Assembly: GCA_028532985.1 (NCBI GenBank)
Contig: JANCIK010000002.1
Location: forward strand, 3,162,001 to 3,226,000
Origin: Stropharia rugosoannulata
Lineage: Eukaryota > Basidiomycota > Agaricomycetes > Agaricales > Strophariaceae
Length of the DNA: 64,000 nt
Reading direction: 5' to 3'
Part shown: positions 21,089-32,367 of the stretch, one piece after another
How positions within the stretch are numbered: the first letter of the stretch is position 1
Layout of the letters: every line of letters starts with the position of its first letter
Made by a program: the position numbers and the translations under genes
Notes under the pieces: model-generated
The model's database searches: none
The model's input: only the letters and a program-made list of their open reading frames with translations
What the model was told of the DNA's origin: nothing

Positions 21089-22725
21089 CAGGAGATATCC
21101 TGCGCGTGATGGGGGGCAATCAGAAGAGATGCGTGGCACTGTAGGCAGCAATATGAATTATCTCTCTCTCTCATCTTTTATATCCATTTGCTTCTCTTCG
21201 CGCCGTTTGCAACACGTGTTCTAATATATTTGTTGCATATCCGTCTTTCGATTCTGCTTCCAGGTGAAACATCGCGTTGAAGGTGAGTTGCGAAAGATCT
21301 TTGGACAGCTGTCAGCACTTAGTAATCAATCCACTGCGTTTATCTCGCAGCTTACTATGACTTTTTCCCGCCAAAGCGGACGAATGTCTCCGTCGACATA
21401 CGAGAAACTTATCAGGGTCCCGGTGCTCGCCAAGTTCTTGTTGTAAATAAGGATTTCGCTGCTGGTGAAATTGTCTATAAGGTTAATATCTCGATACAAC
21501 TAGTATACTTAAGCTCAGTTCATCCACGCTATAGGAATTCCCCGTCGTCACTACTTTGGACGCCGACTTGCAAAACAAAGGAACATACTGCAACCAATGC
21601 CTCCGCCCCATCGAACCTGAAATGTCCCTACAATCGCCGAAAGACACTAGCACTTCAACCTTCCATCTCACATACTGCTCCAAGGCGTGCATGGTCTCAT
21701 CCAAAAAGCAGTCGCAATCGCTCTTGTTCACTTTGGACCCGGCTCTTCCTCCCGAGATACCATCCCCGCCCGCGTCTGCGGAATCCCAAGAAGTTCGCAA
21801 GGAAGCGCAGATTAAGTTTGCTGACTATATCAAATCCACCGGAAAGTCGCTGCCCCTACTCGTTGCCCGCTTCATCGCCCGTCAAGTGCAAGGGGAGACT
21901 CAGAAACTCGTCCAGGCCACCTCTCCTGGCAACCGTGCTACCCCCAGCGAGGACGATTACACGGATGCTGAAGCTGGCGCAGAGAAGTATGTACTCGCCG
22001 ATCACCTCGAACGTCTCCGCTACCTTGAAATGGTACCCAACAAGGAAGAGTCTGAGCTCTTAGTCAAGGTCCTGCAAACAGCTCTTCCTGGCCTCGAAGA
22101 ATTCATTACCTCCGAGAAATACGCGACACTCAGCGGAAAGATGGCCTACAATGCATTCGGCGTGTGCTATGGCGGAGGACGTGATGATAAGGCGCGTGTT
22201 CTTTTAATTCAATACTACGTGCTATGCCTATGACAATAGCACTGACTTCAAACCCAGCCCCAGCCCACCGTGCGCCCTGAAGATGTCGAGAAGACGCGCA
22301 CGCCTTACGGGACTCATCGCCAAATTGGCAGCGCGCTCTACACCGTGTCGTCGTATCTCACTCACTCCTGCCAACCTTCCGCGCGCCCTTCGTTCAGCTC
22401 CGGCACGTCCGAAATTTCCATCATCGCGAACAAAGACCTCAAGAAGGGCGACGTGCTCACTATTGCGTTTGTTGATGTAACCCAGCATCCGGATGAGTCG
22501 TCTGTTGATTGCCGCCGCAGGAGGCGTATTGAGCTTGCGCGCGGTTGGCGCTTTGCTTGTGGCTGCCCCCGCTGCGTTGAGGAGGGTAAAAACATGACGG
22601 TCGAAGAAAAAGCTGGCGCATCTGAGCAGCCTAAAGATGAGTCCAAAGTTGAGGATTCCGTCAGGAACTTCTCTCGGGGACAAGAAGCTGCACCCAATGA
22701 AGGGCAAACAAACAACATTGATTAA
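20320..22725 (+). CDS. TOM20-SET fusion isoform, predicted
   Basis: If the intron 20936-21263 is removed (GTAAGT donor, CTAAT branch site at 21221, CTTCCAG acceptor), the TOM20 body joins in phase to exons 21264-21282, 21351-21481, 21535-22197 and 22258-22725. The product would have 582 residues. The added part is a SET/SMYD-like lysine methyltransferase domain: GPGARQVLVVNKDFAAGEIV, then a Cys-rich insert (YCNQC...YCSKAC), then YLTHSCQPSARPSF, KKGDVLTIAFVD and the post-SET CGCPRC. The SET frame has no ATG before about residue 80 of that part, so it cannot make a complete domain by itself. Which isoform dominates cannot be read from the DNA. Confidence 0.8.
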
Positions 22726-23343
22726 ATGTCACCATCTTCCCTTCCGTGAGCTGACTTTCTTGAATGAAAAACATTGAGCTTCGTGCGCTACTATGAAAAG
22801 TACAAAAATATTTAACTTATCCTTTTTTCAAGAGGTTACCATACATATTTTAAATCATATTCTACCATTGACTATACCCCACGTAGTTGATTGACTCTTG
22901 GTGTATATACTTGCACTTTCTTCACGATTGCTAATGAGATAAATTGGAGAAGCTGGTATTAGAGTATGGTACAGGTAGTATAGACCACTATCAAACATGG
23001 ATAGAAACACTGAGGATCTACCAAAAATGATAGCACAATTCAACAGTTATTCTTCCTACAATCCATAGCTCATGGAGTACAGATGCAATGTACAGAAAGA
23101 TAGACAAAAGGTATATGTGATGTGCAGAAGATATCAAATGCTATGTCAAGATGTGTGGTGAGACAGAACGGACTGTGACTGGCAAAACTTGTTTGGACTA
23201 AGTATTAGACGGAGAGGCAACTGTATCCCTATTGTTGTCGGTGTTCAAGAGCATGTATGGCACGTAATGAAATAGTCAATAAGACGTTGCAGTGCTGCAA
23301 CGGTTAAATAAATTTACTCAGTGGATGACTGCGAGGCAGGTCA
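22726..23343. other. Convergent intergenic region
   Basis: AT-rich sequence between two convergent genes. It holds the 3' UTRs; no gene is seen. Confidence 0.6.
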
Positions 23344-25961
23344 TTATGCTAAACTTCTCCACATGCCCTCAGATGGTAGCTCGTCCCGTGCCTGAATGAT
23401 CTTCAATGCATGGTGACGCCCTTGTTCGCCGGACTCTCGATACGTCTGTGAAATCTCATCTTTGTCGGTTTCTTCTTCGTCTTCGTCTTCCAGTGGGAAA
23501 TCTAGGGCACCTGGGTCCATGGCACGTTTGCGATCCCGTTCGCTGTATAGCGCCTTCCGGATGGCTGTTGATGATAGCGGCTTATTATTTGCGCTCAAAC
23601 TTCCGACTTCCGTCGATTTTGGGCTGCCCTCCGGCATAGCACTTGGTGGTAAATATGACGATAAGTTCAATGGCTCCTTCGGCTTGAATCTGTTGACAAT
23701 GTTGACAGGCATAGATTGGACTATCTTCGTTGAGTCATCTATATAGTTGTTAGTATTAATAAATCATTAGAACTCTACTGGGACGCACCATTGTTCGATG
23801 CAACCTTTGTATATATGCTGATTGCGTTAGGTTTGGATTCATCCTCGCCTGCTTCCGACGAAGCTGAAGTCTCTGAGCTCTCCGCAGAGCTCCTTCGGCG
23901 AGTTAAATCCCGCCATGCTCTGCTGTCCGGCCGCCAAGCTCCTCGATGACTCGGGATATCCGCAGCGACCAATTTCATAAGTGCTGCCTCATTGTCGGTC
24001 AACGGTCTAGAAGATGGAGGGGGAGAAGAAGCTCGTCTTGCATCCGTATGCGCAGCACCGTTCAGCGCCCGCGATAAACTGGGAATCACGCTTTGAGAGA
24101 AAGAATCAACGCCAGGCTGGCTCCGCATTGGTCGAATATGCGACGGAGCAGGTAACGAAGACGGTCTCAATGCTGTGAAAGCTTCATGAGCTGCTTTGTT
24201 GAGATGGCGTCTGCTTGGACGTATAGGCTGGAATTTCGACTCCGCGAGTGGTAAATCCTGCGGAGAACCTGGTGCCTGAACGCCTTCTTCTGGCTGTTCT
24301 GGTTCATAAGGGAAGATCATAGTTTCTTCTTTCTCTTCAGGACTTTCGGTAGGGGTTGGTTCAACAAAAGTAACAACTTTCTTTGCCTTGTCACGGGCGC
24401 GAGAAGACTTCTGCGCCTCCAATTCTGAGGCCCCAGAAGAAGATGCAACAGCATTTGGGAGTATATTACTGGAAGTTTTGGCCATCGCGGGATGGTTTGC
24501 CGCCTCTTGTTGTTGTTGGTTTTTCATTATTTGTTCCTGAGCCTCCTTATATCGAGCCATATCTTCTGCAAGAGTAACGAAGTACTTGAACGAAGAAGCT
24601 GTGTTTCCATCCACAAGAATATTACCACTCTCTCTAGGAACGGTGGTACGAGTGGGTGTCGATCGGGCGAATACGCTTGTATTCGAACCCAGACTCTGAG
24701 AAGACGATTGTTCTTGCACCTCTCTGGGATGATAGAATTTCGAAGTAGCTAGCGAGGCTGATAAGGCTGAAACATGAGGGGAAGTTTTAGAAGGTCCGGA
24801 GCGCTGTGGAGAGAGCACTGGTTGTGGCGTAAAGTCACGAATGGTAACCGATGACGATAGGTGCGGTGTATTGCTAGGTTGAGATCGCGATAGTGACCTC
24901 CCTGTATTTGAGGAAACTCGTCGTTGAATTTCAAGCGAGTCGAGATTATGTTTGAAGTTCTTCCATAGAGCTGCCACCTGTTGTTTTAGGACCTCTTCCT
25001 CCCTTTCAAGTCCGGCTGTTTCGGCTTTTACGAAATCCGCGATGCGCCGCTCAGCAGCTGAACGAAGCTCTTGTGACTTTTTCGTTGCCAGGTCTGCCAA
25101 GTGAACAAATATTGGATGCGACGACGTCAAAGGGGGCGGTAAGAACAGCGGCTTTGCTCTTTCCAGATATTCTTTCGGAGGCGCATCTGTTTCTGGTGCT
25201 TCTGTCAACGAATCCTCCTTTTCTTCTATCGGGGATGGAAGTGGGGATGAGGTAGATTTCAAAGATAGAGAAAATGTAGAGGTATATGTTGGCGATTTCA
25301 GGAGTTCAAGCACTTTGTCCCCTCTCTGTATGGATGACCGGTCAGCTGATGTTAGAAGCACCATGCAAATGTAAGTTGAATAATCAAAAGTAGTGCAAAT
25401 CTCCAACATATGAATGCAGAGTGAAGAGTTTCGACGCATAAACAGCCATATGTAGCAGAGATACCCATCTACAGATCGTATAATGATAATTGGAAATTGA
25501 TTATTCCACTTACCAGGCTATCCTTATGCACATCGATCCATCCAGTCGCACTTTTCAGGATCTCGCGCTCAACCCAATCTTCCGAGGGCAACAAAGTGAC
25601 TCCGAACCCTTCCACTTCCGGAGAGACTATATTATGCACGCGATAAATTGGCAATGAGCAGAATAAACACGTCAACAAAATGAACCGCGAGTATCGCGAA
25701 GAGCCTGGTAGTGGTTCAGCCTTCGAGTGTAGCCTCACAGTTACCTGGGGGTGAGTCTAAAGATATATAAACCATGTTTTCGTTAAACAGCCTTCCTTGG
25801 ATAAGATATAAACTTACGACCGATATACCCCCTTCCTGGATGCATACTGGGGTATAATTTGGATCACGGGGGTAGTCTGGAGGTGAAGCAGACGACGGAG
25901 ATGCAGTAATGCGGACATTGAGGCACTTGCATGCGTACTGCTCAATGTTGTCAGTAGACAT
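23344..25961 (-). CDS. Uncharacterised protein with central coiled coil
   Basis: I do not recognise the family. The start is the ATG at 25961 (MSTDNIEQYACKCLNVRI), giving a short N-terminal part with a CxC pair that continues EGGISV. After one or more small exons comes a conserved-looking block, SPEVEGFGVTLLPSEDWVER, then SATGWIDVHKDSL. The middle has a strong helix (KKSQELRSAAERRIADFVKA and EREEEVLKQQVAALWKNF), likely a coiled coil. A long Ser/Pro-rich disordered region follows. The last exon starts after an intron near 23712-23790 and contains MPVNIVNRFKPKEPLNLSS, an acidic run EDEDEEETDKDE and the ending EGMWRSLA. The N- and C-terminal blocks look like conserved interaction motifs. The exact exon borders near 25700-25830 are uncertain. 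Confidence 0.7.
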
Positions 25962-26313
25962 GAGCGGGGAGGTGGGAAGACTGGGCTGGCAGTATGGTGT
26001 TGTGGGCGTAGAGTATGTCAACTAAGAGTTTGGGACCTGCCACCTCTCCGGATCGGGACGCCGGCCCCAAAACGGACATTCAACCGGAGCTCAAAGCTAT
26101 TGTTCCACCATGATTTCACACCTTCCACTCCATCGACCATCGATGCGTCCACAGGCCGAACATTATACCACTCTGAGAATAGTACCTTATTCAAATATTG
26201 AGTCTCAAGGCATATCGAAGCTTCTCATTTCCCCGAGATAAAAAGTCATAGCAGGTATTATCGACAAGCTATTAACTATATGCATCAAATATGCATCGCA
26301 CTACTACCCCACA
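25962..26313. other. Intergenic, tandem minus-strand genes
   Basis: The 3' end of the CLPTM1-like gene and the promoter of the uncharacterised gene. No TATA box or other motif stands out. Confidence 0.5.
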
Positions 26314-29193
26314 TTACTTGTTCTTCTTCGACTCCTGATTGACAGCGTCTACTTCCGCAGCCAACACTTGGCCGTACTCGTTCACCCTCTTCGGGTCAAT
26401 GCGGTAAATCCATCGCTACACGCGTCTGGTCAGCAGGTTCAATCACGGATTGCCGCGGGAGTGACGCACCTGATACAAAAAGATGAGAAACACGACGTCG
26501 TCTCTACACGCCATGCAGCATGATTCGGTACTAGTTAGTTTTATACTCATGTTTTAACCAAGTGGACCGCCGTACCGGAAACAAGCCAAGCGGTGCAGGA
26601 ATGGCATCTTAATGCAGAACCTAATGCCGTTGGTCATCAGAACAGCGTTTCATAGCATAGTGGACAGAACATACGCAAAGAAATCATCCACTACAGTGGA
26701 GAGGGTCTTATAAACCATTGCCTTCATGGGCATATGCGCCACACTCTGTGTTAAAAATAAAAGTACACATGAGTTCCTCGAGATAAGACATGGGAAAATC
26801 GTCGAACCTTGAGCTTGTAGTTGATGATCAACTGGGGAATAAGTTGCGCCTTCGAACAAAATACAAGAAATCCTACTCAGAGGCATATCAAAGGTGATTA
26901 AAGTGATGCACTCACAAAGCCAAACATGTAGACAAAGGATGTAAGCGTAGAGATTATAAAGCTATACCATCCTCGATGCGACTCGTAAATTAACGAGTAA
27001 ATGGTATATGCGGCCAACAAGGGAATTGCCACGTAGGACACATAGCGGAACGCCAATTTATCATATCTGTCAATCACATTAGTCGGCATGCGCCACTGGG
27101 AGGGCGAGCGATATTTTGAAACATACTCTTGCGTTTTCTTCTCATCTTCACTTAGTATATGTTTATCTGTGCACCATTGGCTGTCATTAATGAACCGCTT
27201 GAAGGCGTGCCGTGCTTATAATAAACACATACCCCGTATGTCTAGTTTATATGGCAGCCATGAGCCAGCTGGAGCAGCGACAACGGTGATATCCACTGCT
27301 TTGGTAATCTAAATTGTTGACAGGATCAGCACTGTGCAGACAGACTAATTTGTTCTACCGCACCTTCCATGCCTCGATAACAACACCCATACCAGAACCC
27401 AGTAGGATCATCCAACTGGTATTGTCGTTGTTATCGATGAGATAAAGCAGAATGATTGTTTGCACAAAGACGTTTGTGATGATCTATTTCACATTAAGGC
27501 GTTTAGCACAGTAGATGAAAAAGCCGACTCACAGTCCTGCGTGATTAAGTCAATTAATGTGTCATTAGAAGAAAGAAGGACCCCCACCTGACTGATACTC
27601 CAACCATTTCCTTCTTCTGACGCCAATGAGAAACATCAGACTTGAACGCCAGCATTTCGAATCTACGGCAAGACTTGTCATTCAGAATTGCAGAAATTAT
27701 TTTAACGATGCTTACAAAACGTGAAGCAAGCTGACGAGGCCAGTCAGGCCTAGGAACCACGGGTTCGTCTCCAGCAGCATGCGCTTGACTTCATCAATCT
27801 CGGCATTCGAACCGCCACCTTGCTGCTTCGCTGCTTCGGCAAATCCATGCGTCATTGAGGCAAATATCTGATACTTTATCCACGACATTGGCTGAAAAGT
27901 TATCTGAAGTGGGAGGGTGGGAGTTGTCTCGTTAATCTGGATGTAATGAGAGCGAAGGTGCCAAAATTCATTGGGAAAAACAATTGGCTTGTAAAATCCC
28001 TGAGAACCGGTTCCATCGCGTATATTATCAACTAAGAGAACATCTAACCCGCTGCGTTAGAGGTCGTAGAAATGAGAAAAGGAACATGAACATACGCTCT
28101 CGAACCGGAGGGGGAAGAGTGGTGTATGGGACTTTTACTGCATCGGATATTAAAGCCAGTGTGACGTTCTAAATCTGGTTGTTCAATACTATGTCCCGTT
28201 TAAAGTGACGTACTTCCACTTACTGGATGCCAATGTGGGGCAATGACATCTGGCTAGAACAACATGTATTCAGATAAAATGGTATATGTAATATGTACTG
28301 GCTGACCTCTTCTACTTCTCCAGTATCTTCAGCTTCATTTGCCTTGAGAAGATTCTTTTCCTTCCTCACTTTTACGCGAGGAAGATATGGTGTAAGTACT
28401 AAAACATTGTCAGTACAAAACAAATTACACACTCAAGTTGCAAAAATGTTACATTTCCGAATGTGGTGGACATTCCGGTCATCGTATTGTTGGCTAACAG
28501 GATTTGGATTTGCTCCATCTCTAGTAAGAAACACATCTACCCACAGTGAGCCATTTCTGAGGACTGACTATAACAACAGTGTCATGATATGAGTCTTGGT
28601 CGGTATAAGAAATAAAAACAGCGATAAGACAGACCTGGGGAAATGCAACCTCAAAATCGACGACTCTATGATCATTATATTTTCCGTAAACTATATCATT
28701 CCAGACAAAGTGAGGGAGGCCCGACGGTCGAGAATCGGAAAAGACGTCGCCGGTTGGGGATGTCGAAAGGTAGACGTGCATGTCAAGACTTAGACCCAAG
28801 GGCCAGAAAGGAATGGCCTCGGTAGGTGGAAGGAGATGTGGATCAATTACAGCAGGCTTGATTATTTCTCCAGGGCCAGCATCCGGGCTTGGTGGTGCAT
28901 TGGCAGGCAGCTTATTATTGGCAAAGAATTTAGTAGCTACATGAAGGATGAACTGCGTCTCGGTAACCGCACTTTAGCTGAAAGGAAAGTCTTGATACTG
29001 ACCAAATTGTGTTAAAGCCCATATAAGAAATATTTGCTGTATCGGACAAAGGAAGGTGATTAGTCTCTCTCCTGTACATAGGTTTTCATGTCAGTGGCGT
29101 AGCAGCAAGTACCTGACCAATCCTTAGCAATTTCGCAAGACTCGACTCCTGTTGTTCTGGTGCCCCCGCGGGAGCAGCTGCGGGTTCAGGCAT
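26314..29193 (-). CDS. CLPTM1-family multi-pass membrane protein
   Basis: A member of the cleft lip and palate transmembrane protein 1 family, ER/Golgi membrane proteins with a large luminal N-terminal domain and several C-terminal helices. It starts at 29193 (MPEPAAAPAGAPEQQESS), then a hydrophobic segment IFLIWALTQF. The luminal domain has FWPLGLSLDMHVYLSTSP, LPHFVWNDIVYGKYNDHRVV and the tract LTPYLPRVKVRKEKN. The membrane part has KRMLLETNPWFLGLTGLVSL, FEMLAFKSDVSHWRQKKEMV, TSWMILLGSGMGVVIEAWKI, KLAFRYVSYVAIPLLAAY and PQLIINYKLKSVAHMPMKAM. The C-terminus is RIDPKRVNEYGQ and ends KKNK, compatible with a dilysine ER-retrieval signal. There are many (over 12) very short exons. About 600 residues. 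Confidence 0.93.
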
Positions 29194-30795
29194 GGTCGTA
29201 AAGGCGTATACCGGAAGAATGAGGTCTGACCAATTCGCGTGAGTGGCGACACAGTTCAAGCAGTTATCGAGCAGCAGTTTGGCAGCGAGCTCAATCACCG
29301 CGGTGTCATTTTTGCCAAGTGCTCACACGCTCCGAAAGCGGACATCGTTTGGGGACCAAACGCGAAACTCTCAACTGGCCTTAGCAGATCGACGTCTGAC
29401 TGTCATTTGTTTATTTGGTCTGTTAAGGAGACTACTTGCAATGCACATAGGCCTTTATATTCGGTTCTAGTTGGCTTTGATATATAGAGTCCACCTTTGA
29501 AACAGCCCGTTCAAGAGCTTTGTCTGAACCACTCTTTCTGTATTACTCCTTCACCAATGTCCACCAACAGAAACCTACGTGAGAGCCAAGTTGCTAGAAC
29601 CAGCCGCTCGTTCTGCCTTTGATCGGGAGAAGCTCTGCCGCCGCATTAAAATTTCGTATGTGCGTCTGTCTTGCAGAAGTTGTAATCATGAAGAAGGCCG
29701 ACGCGACTAACTGGCTATAACGAGGCTTAAAGGGTTGGAACCGATGAAAGCGACATGCATCTGCTACTTTTCTATTGGCTTTCAAGCATGCAAAGTTATT
29801 TGATCACATCTCTTTGCGTTCCGGCAGGGACTGGATGGCATTGTTACGACATTTACTGTTGATTTCGAATGTAACCAGATCTGCAAACATACATGAATTC
29901 GGCGCTACAGTGTAAAATAGTGACAAATCATCCATAAACGGGTATAGGAAGACGAATGCCATAATTGAAAGTCGTCGGGAGTCGTCGGGGAAGGTGTTTT
30001 GTGATGTGGCACTCCATCCGGAAGTATAAATATTGCTGAATCAAACCTGACTTGGATTCAGCCTCTACGGCTGTTCTGCTGGCTGGGAACCTTGAAGAGT
30101 AAGATTGCTTATCATAATAGAGCCGTTCAACGGTCGAAGCGTCATCATTTGTAGGAGCACAGGAGTGTGGACGATAGATAGCTATTCATAGACAGCCCCC
30201 CAAGCCCAAATTGGACAATTGGGTATGAGGTATGTAGGTGTGCACTCCACGAATGGCACAAAGCTATGGCGCTGTACCCACCGTGCTCCAGTAGACAAGT
30301 TGATGACGACAGTAAAGTAACACAGGACAGAGTCTCAAAAAGTCAGACGTACTGCGCAGGCGTCGTAACTGTGTGCTTCCATGTGAAGCAACAGTTTAAT
30401 CACTTTGACAAGAGAATTTGCAACATAGCGTAACATATAACGCGCTTGTAAGATGGAGGGCCGCGACGCGTGTCATCGCGAGATAATACGTAGCACAGGT
30501 AAGATAAAACGTCGAAACAGGAACTGGAATGGTGCCTCGGCGAGTCGGGCGGGCCTCAAGCATTTTGATGTGCAAAAAGAGGTCAAACAACGGACGACTG
30601 CGGCCAACAGACCAAGTCGCCGATGTCAAAGGATCGCACAAGATAGCTTATCCGCTGTGCAGAGCAGTAACCACCAGTTTAGCAGAGGTGAGCGGGAAGG
30701 TGATTAGGCTGAGAAACAAAGAGATCTTACGTCGTCAAGATAACAGGAGACTAGAGAAACATCATTTCTAGACGTGGAACATTCCATCGGAAGCG

Positions 30796-30801
30796 CACGT
30801 G
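30796..30801. promoter_or_regulatory. CACGTG E-box, 14-3-3 promoter
   Basis: A perfect CACGTG palindrome about 310 bp before the start codon, bound by bHLH factors such as Cbf1 in fungi. A second copy lies 39 bp downstream. Confidence 0.45.
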
Positions 30802-30834
30802 AATAAAGCCAACCCTTTGCCCTGCGGACCCGAT

Positions 30835-30840
30835 CACGTG
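30835..30840. promoter_or_regulatory. Second CACGTG E-box, 14-3-3 promoter
   Basis: The context is GATCACGTGC, close to the Cbf1 preference (TCACGTG). The pairing with the first copy strengthens the case for a functional site. Confidence 0.45.
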
Positions 30841-30954
30841 CTCCATGAAATAACCCTCTGCCCAAGTCGCTTTATTTCAGCTTGCCTCTCGCTGCCTCTT
30901 CTGCCCCATCAACCTCTACTCCACCCTATCAGGACATCCCCTGCACCTCTCACC

Positions 30955-31103
30955 GTGAGTCTCTACCTGTCCCCGCCCTAGACGTGGAACTCAGCACCGA
31001 GTTCGTTTAGCATCAACACTTTTCACCCCCATCTCCAATAATCCATCGTACGTGTTCCGACGCGTCTCTACGCGTTCTTCCCTGTGGCTCACTCATTTTT
31101 CAG
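30955..31103 (+). other. Predicted 5' UTR intron of the 14-3-3 gene
   Basis: CACC|GTGAGT at 30955 and TTTTTCAG at 31103 bracket 149 nt ending directly before the ATG. The exon-like CT-rich leader precedes it. Confidence 0.6.
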
Positions 31104-32033
31104 ATGCCTGAATCCCGCGAAGACTCTGTCTACCTTGCAAAGCTCGCCGAGCAGGCTGAACGCTATGAAGGTAAGCGAAATCGCTTTTAGCAAAGCACCC
31201 CTATTTATCAGTATCATCAGAGATGGTTGAGAACATGAAGCGAGTGGCTTCATCAGACCAAGAGCTCACTGTTGAGGAGCGCAACCTTCTTTCGGTTGCA
31301 TACAAGAATGTCATTGGTGCTCGCCGTGCCTCGTGGAGAATCGTGTCCTCCATCGAGCAGAAGGAGGAATCTAAGGGCAATGAAGCCCAAGTATCCATGA
31401 TCAAGGGCTACAGAGAAAAGATTGAAAGCGAGCTTGCTAAAATCTGCGAGGATATCCTCGATGTTCTTGACAAGCACTTGATCCCTTCGGCGGCCTCTGG
31501 CGAGTCCAAGGTCTTCTACCACAAGATGTACGTATCGGTCTTGTTCTTTGTTGATTCCTGTCGTTAAACCAATGTACAGGATGGGTGACTACCACCGCTA
31601 CCTTGCTGAATTCGCTACTGGCGATAAGCGCAAGGACAGCGCTGACAAGTCACTAGAGGCTTATAAGGCTGCTTCTGATGTTGCTGTTACGGAACTACCC
31701 CCCACTCACCCCATCCGTCTTGGTCTCGCCCTGAACTTCTCTGTGTTCTACTATGAGATCCTAAACAGCCCTGACCGTGCCTGCCATCTTGCCAAGCAAG
31801 CATTCGACGATGCCATTGCTGAGCTTGATACTCTATCAGAGGAGAGCTACAAGGACTCGACTCTCATCATGCAACTTCTCAGGGATAACCTGACTCTCTG
31901 GACCTCGGATATGCAAGATTCTGGTTAGTTCTCTTGCTTTCGAATTCATTCGTCATCTTATGCATATGCATTCTTTGTAGCCGACAAGACGTCTGATGCC
32001 AAAGATGAAGCTGAGCACCAGGCTGAAGAGTAA
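31104..32033 (+). CDS. 14-3-3 protein
   Basis: A dimeric phosphoserine/phosphothreonine-binding adaptor in signalling, cell-cycle and metabolic control. There are four exons starting [20 protein letters not shown], then [16 protein letters not shown], the first signature [20 protein letters not shown], and [14 protein letters not shown]. The second signature, [18 protein letters not shown], is near the C-terminus. The phosphopeptide-binding residues (Lys and Arg in [18 protein letters not shown] in DYHRYLAEF) are present. The C-terminal tail is short and acidic ([12 protein letters not shown]) and starts after an intron. The length (about 255 residues) is normal. A CT-rich leader, UTR intron and E-boxes suggest strong constitutive expression. 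Confidence 0.98.
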
Positions 32034-32367
32034 ACTTTTTGAGGGTTTTTTGTCTTCTCGTCTCCCACTGCATATTTCTGGCGCTCCCCTACATCTCTCG
32101 CGCCGAAGTCATTCTCCTCCGCTCGCCATGACATCCATTCTTTACTTGCATGCGTATTATTGAAATGTCTCCTTTATTACCAGTATCATCATAGTCGAAT
32201 CCATCTACCACTTCAAAAAAAAAACGCATATACTTAACTGTTATGTTTATACGTAAGGTTCGGACACAGTTGGCCGTGTTAGTGAAGGTAACATTGGTCG
32301 CCTACGTAATCATTAAGTAACTCATGTTGAATGATCTGAGAACCATCAGGGTTTTGTATTGTGCACC
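32034..32367. other. Intergenic, 14-3-3 to BST1
   Basis: Holds the 3' UTR of the 14-3-3 gene and the short promoter of the next gene. A run of A residues lies near 32215-32223. Confidence 0.6.

Larger units (their letters stand above)
29194..31103. other. Divergent intergenic region, CLPTM1-like / 14-3-3
   Basis: About 1.9 kb without a supported gene. The right end holds the 14-3-3 promoter: two CACGTG sites, a CT-rich stretch around 30875-30950 and a 5' UTR intron. The left 1.3 kb shows no recognisable element. Confidence 0.55.

Noticed and set aside
21250..22725. SET domain as an independent gene
   Set aside because: No in-frame ATG exists before the conserved SET start motif; the first Met would delete it. 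Splicing to TOM20 is the simpler model.
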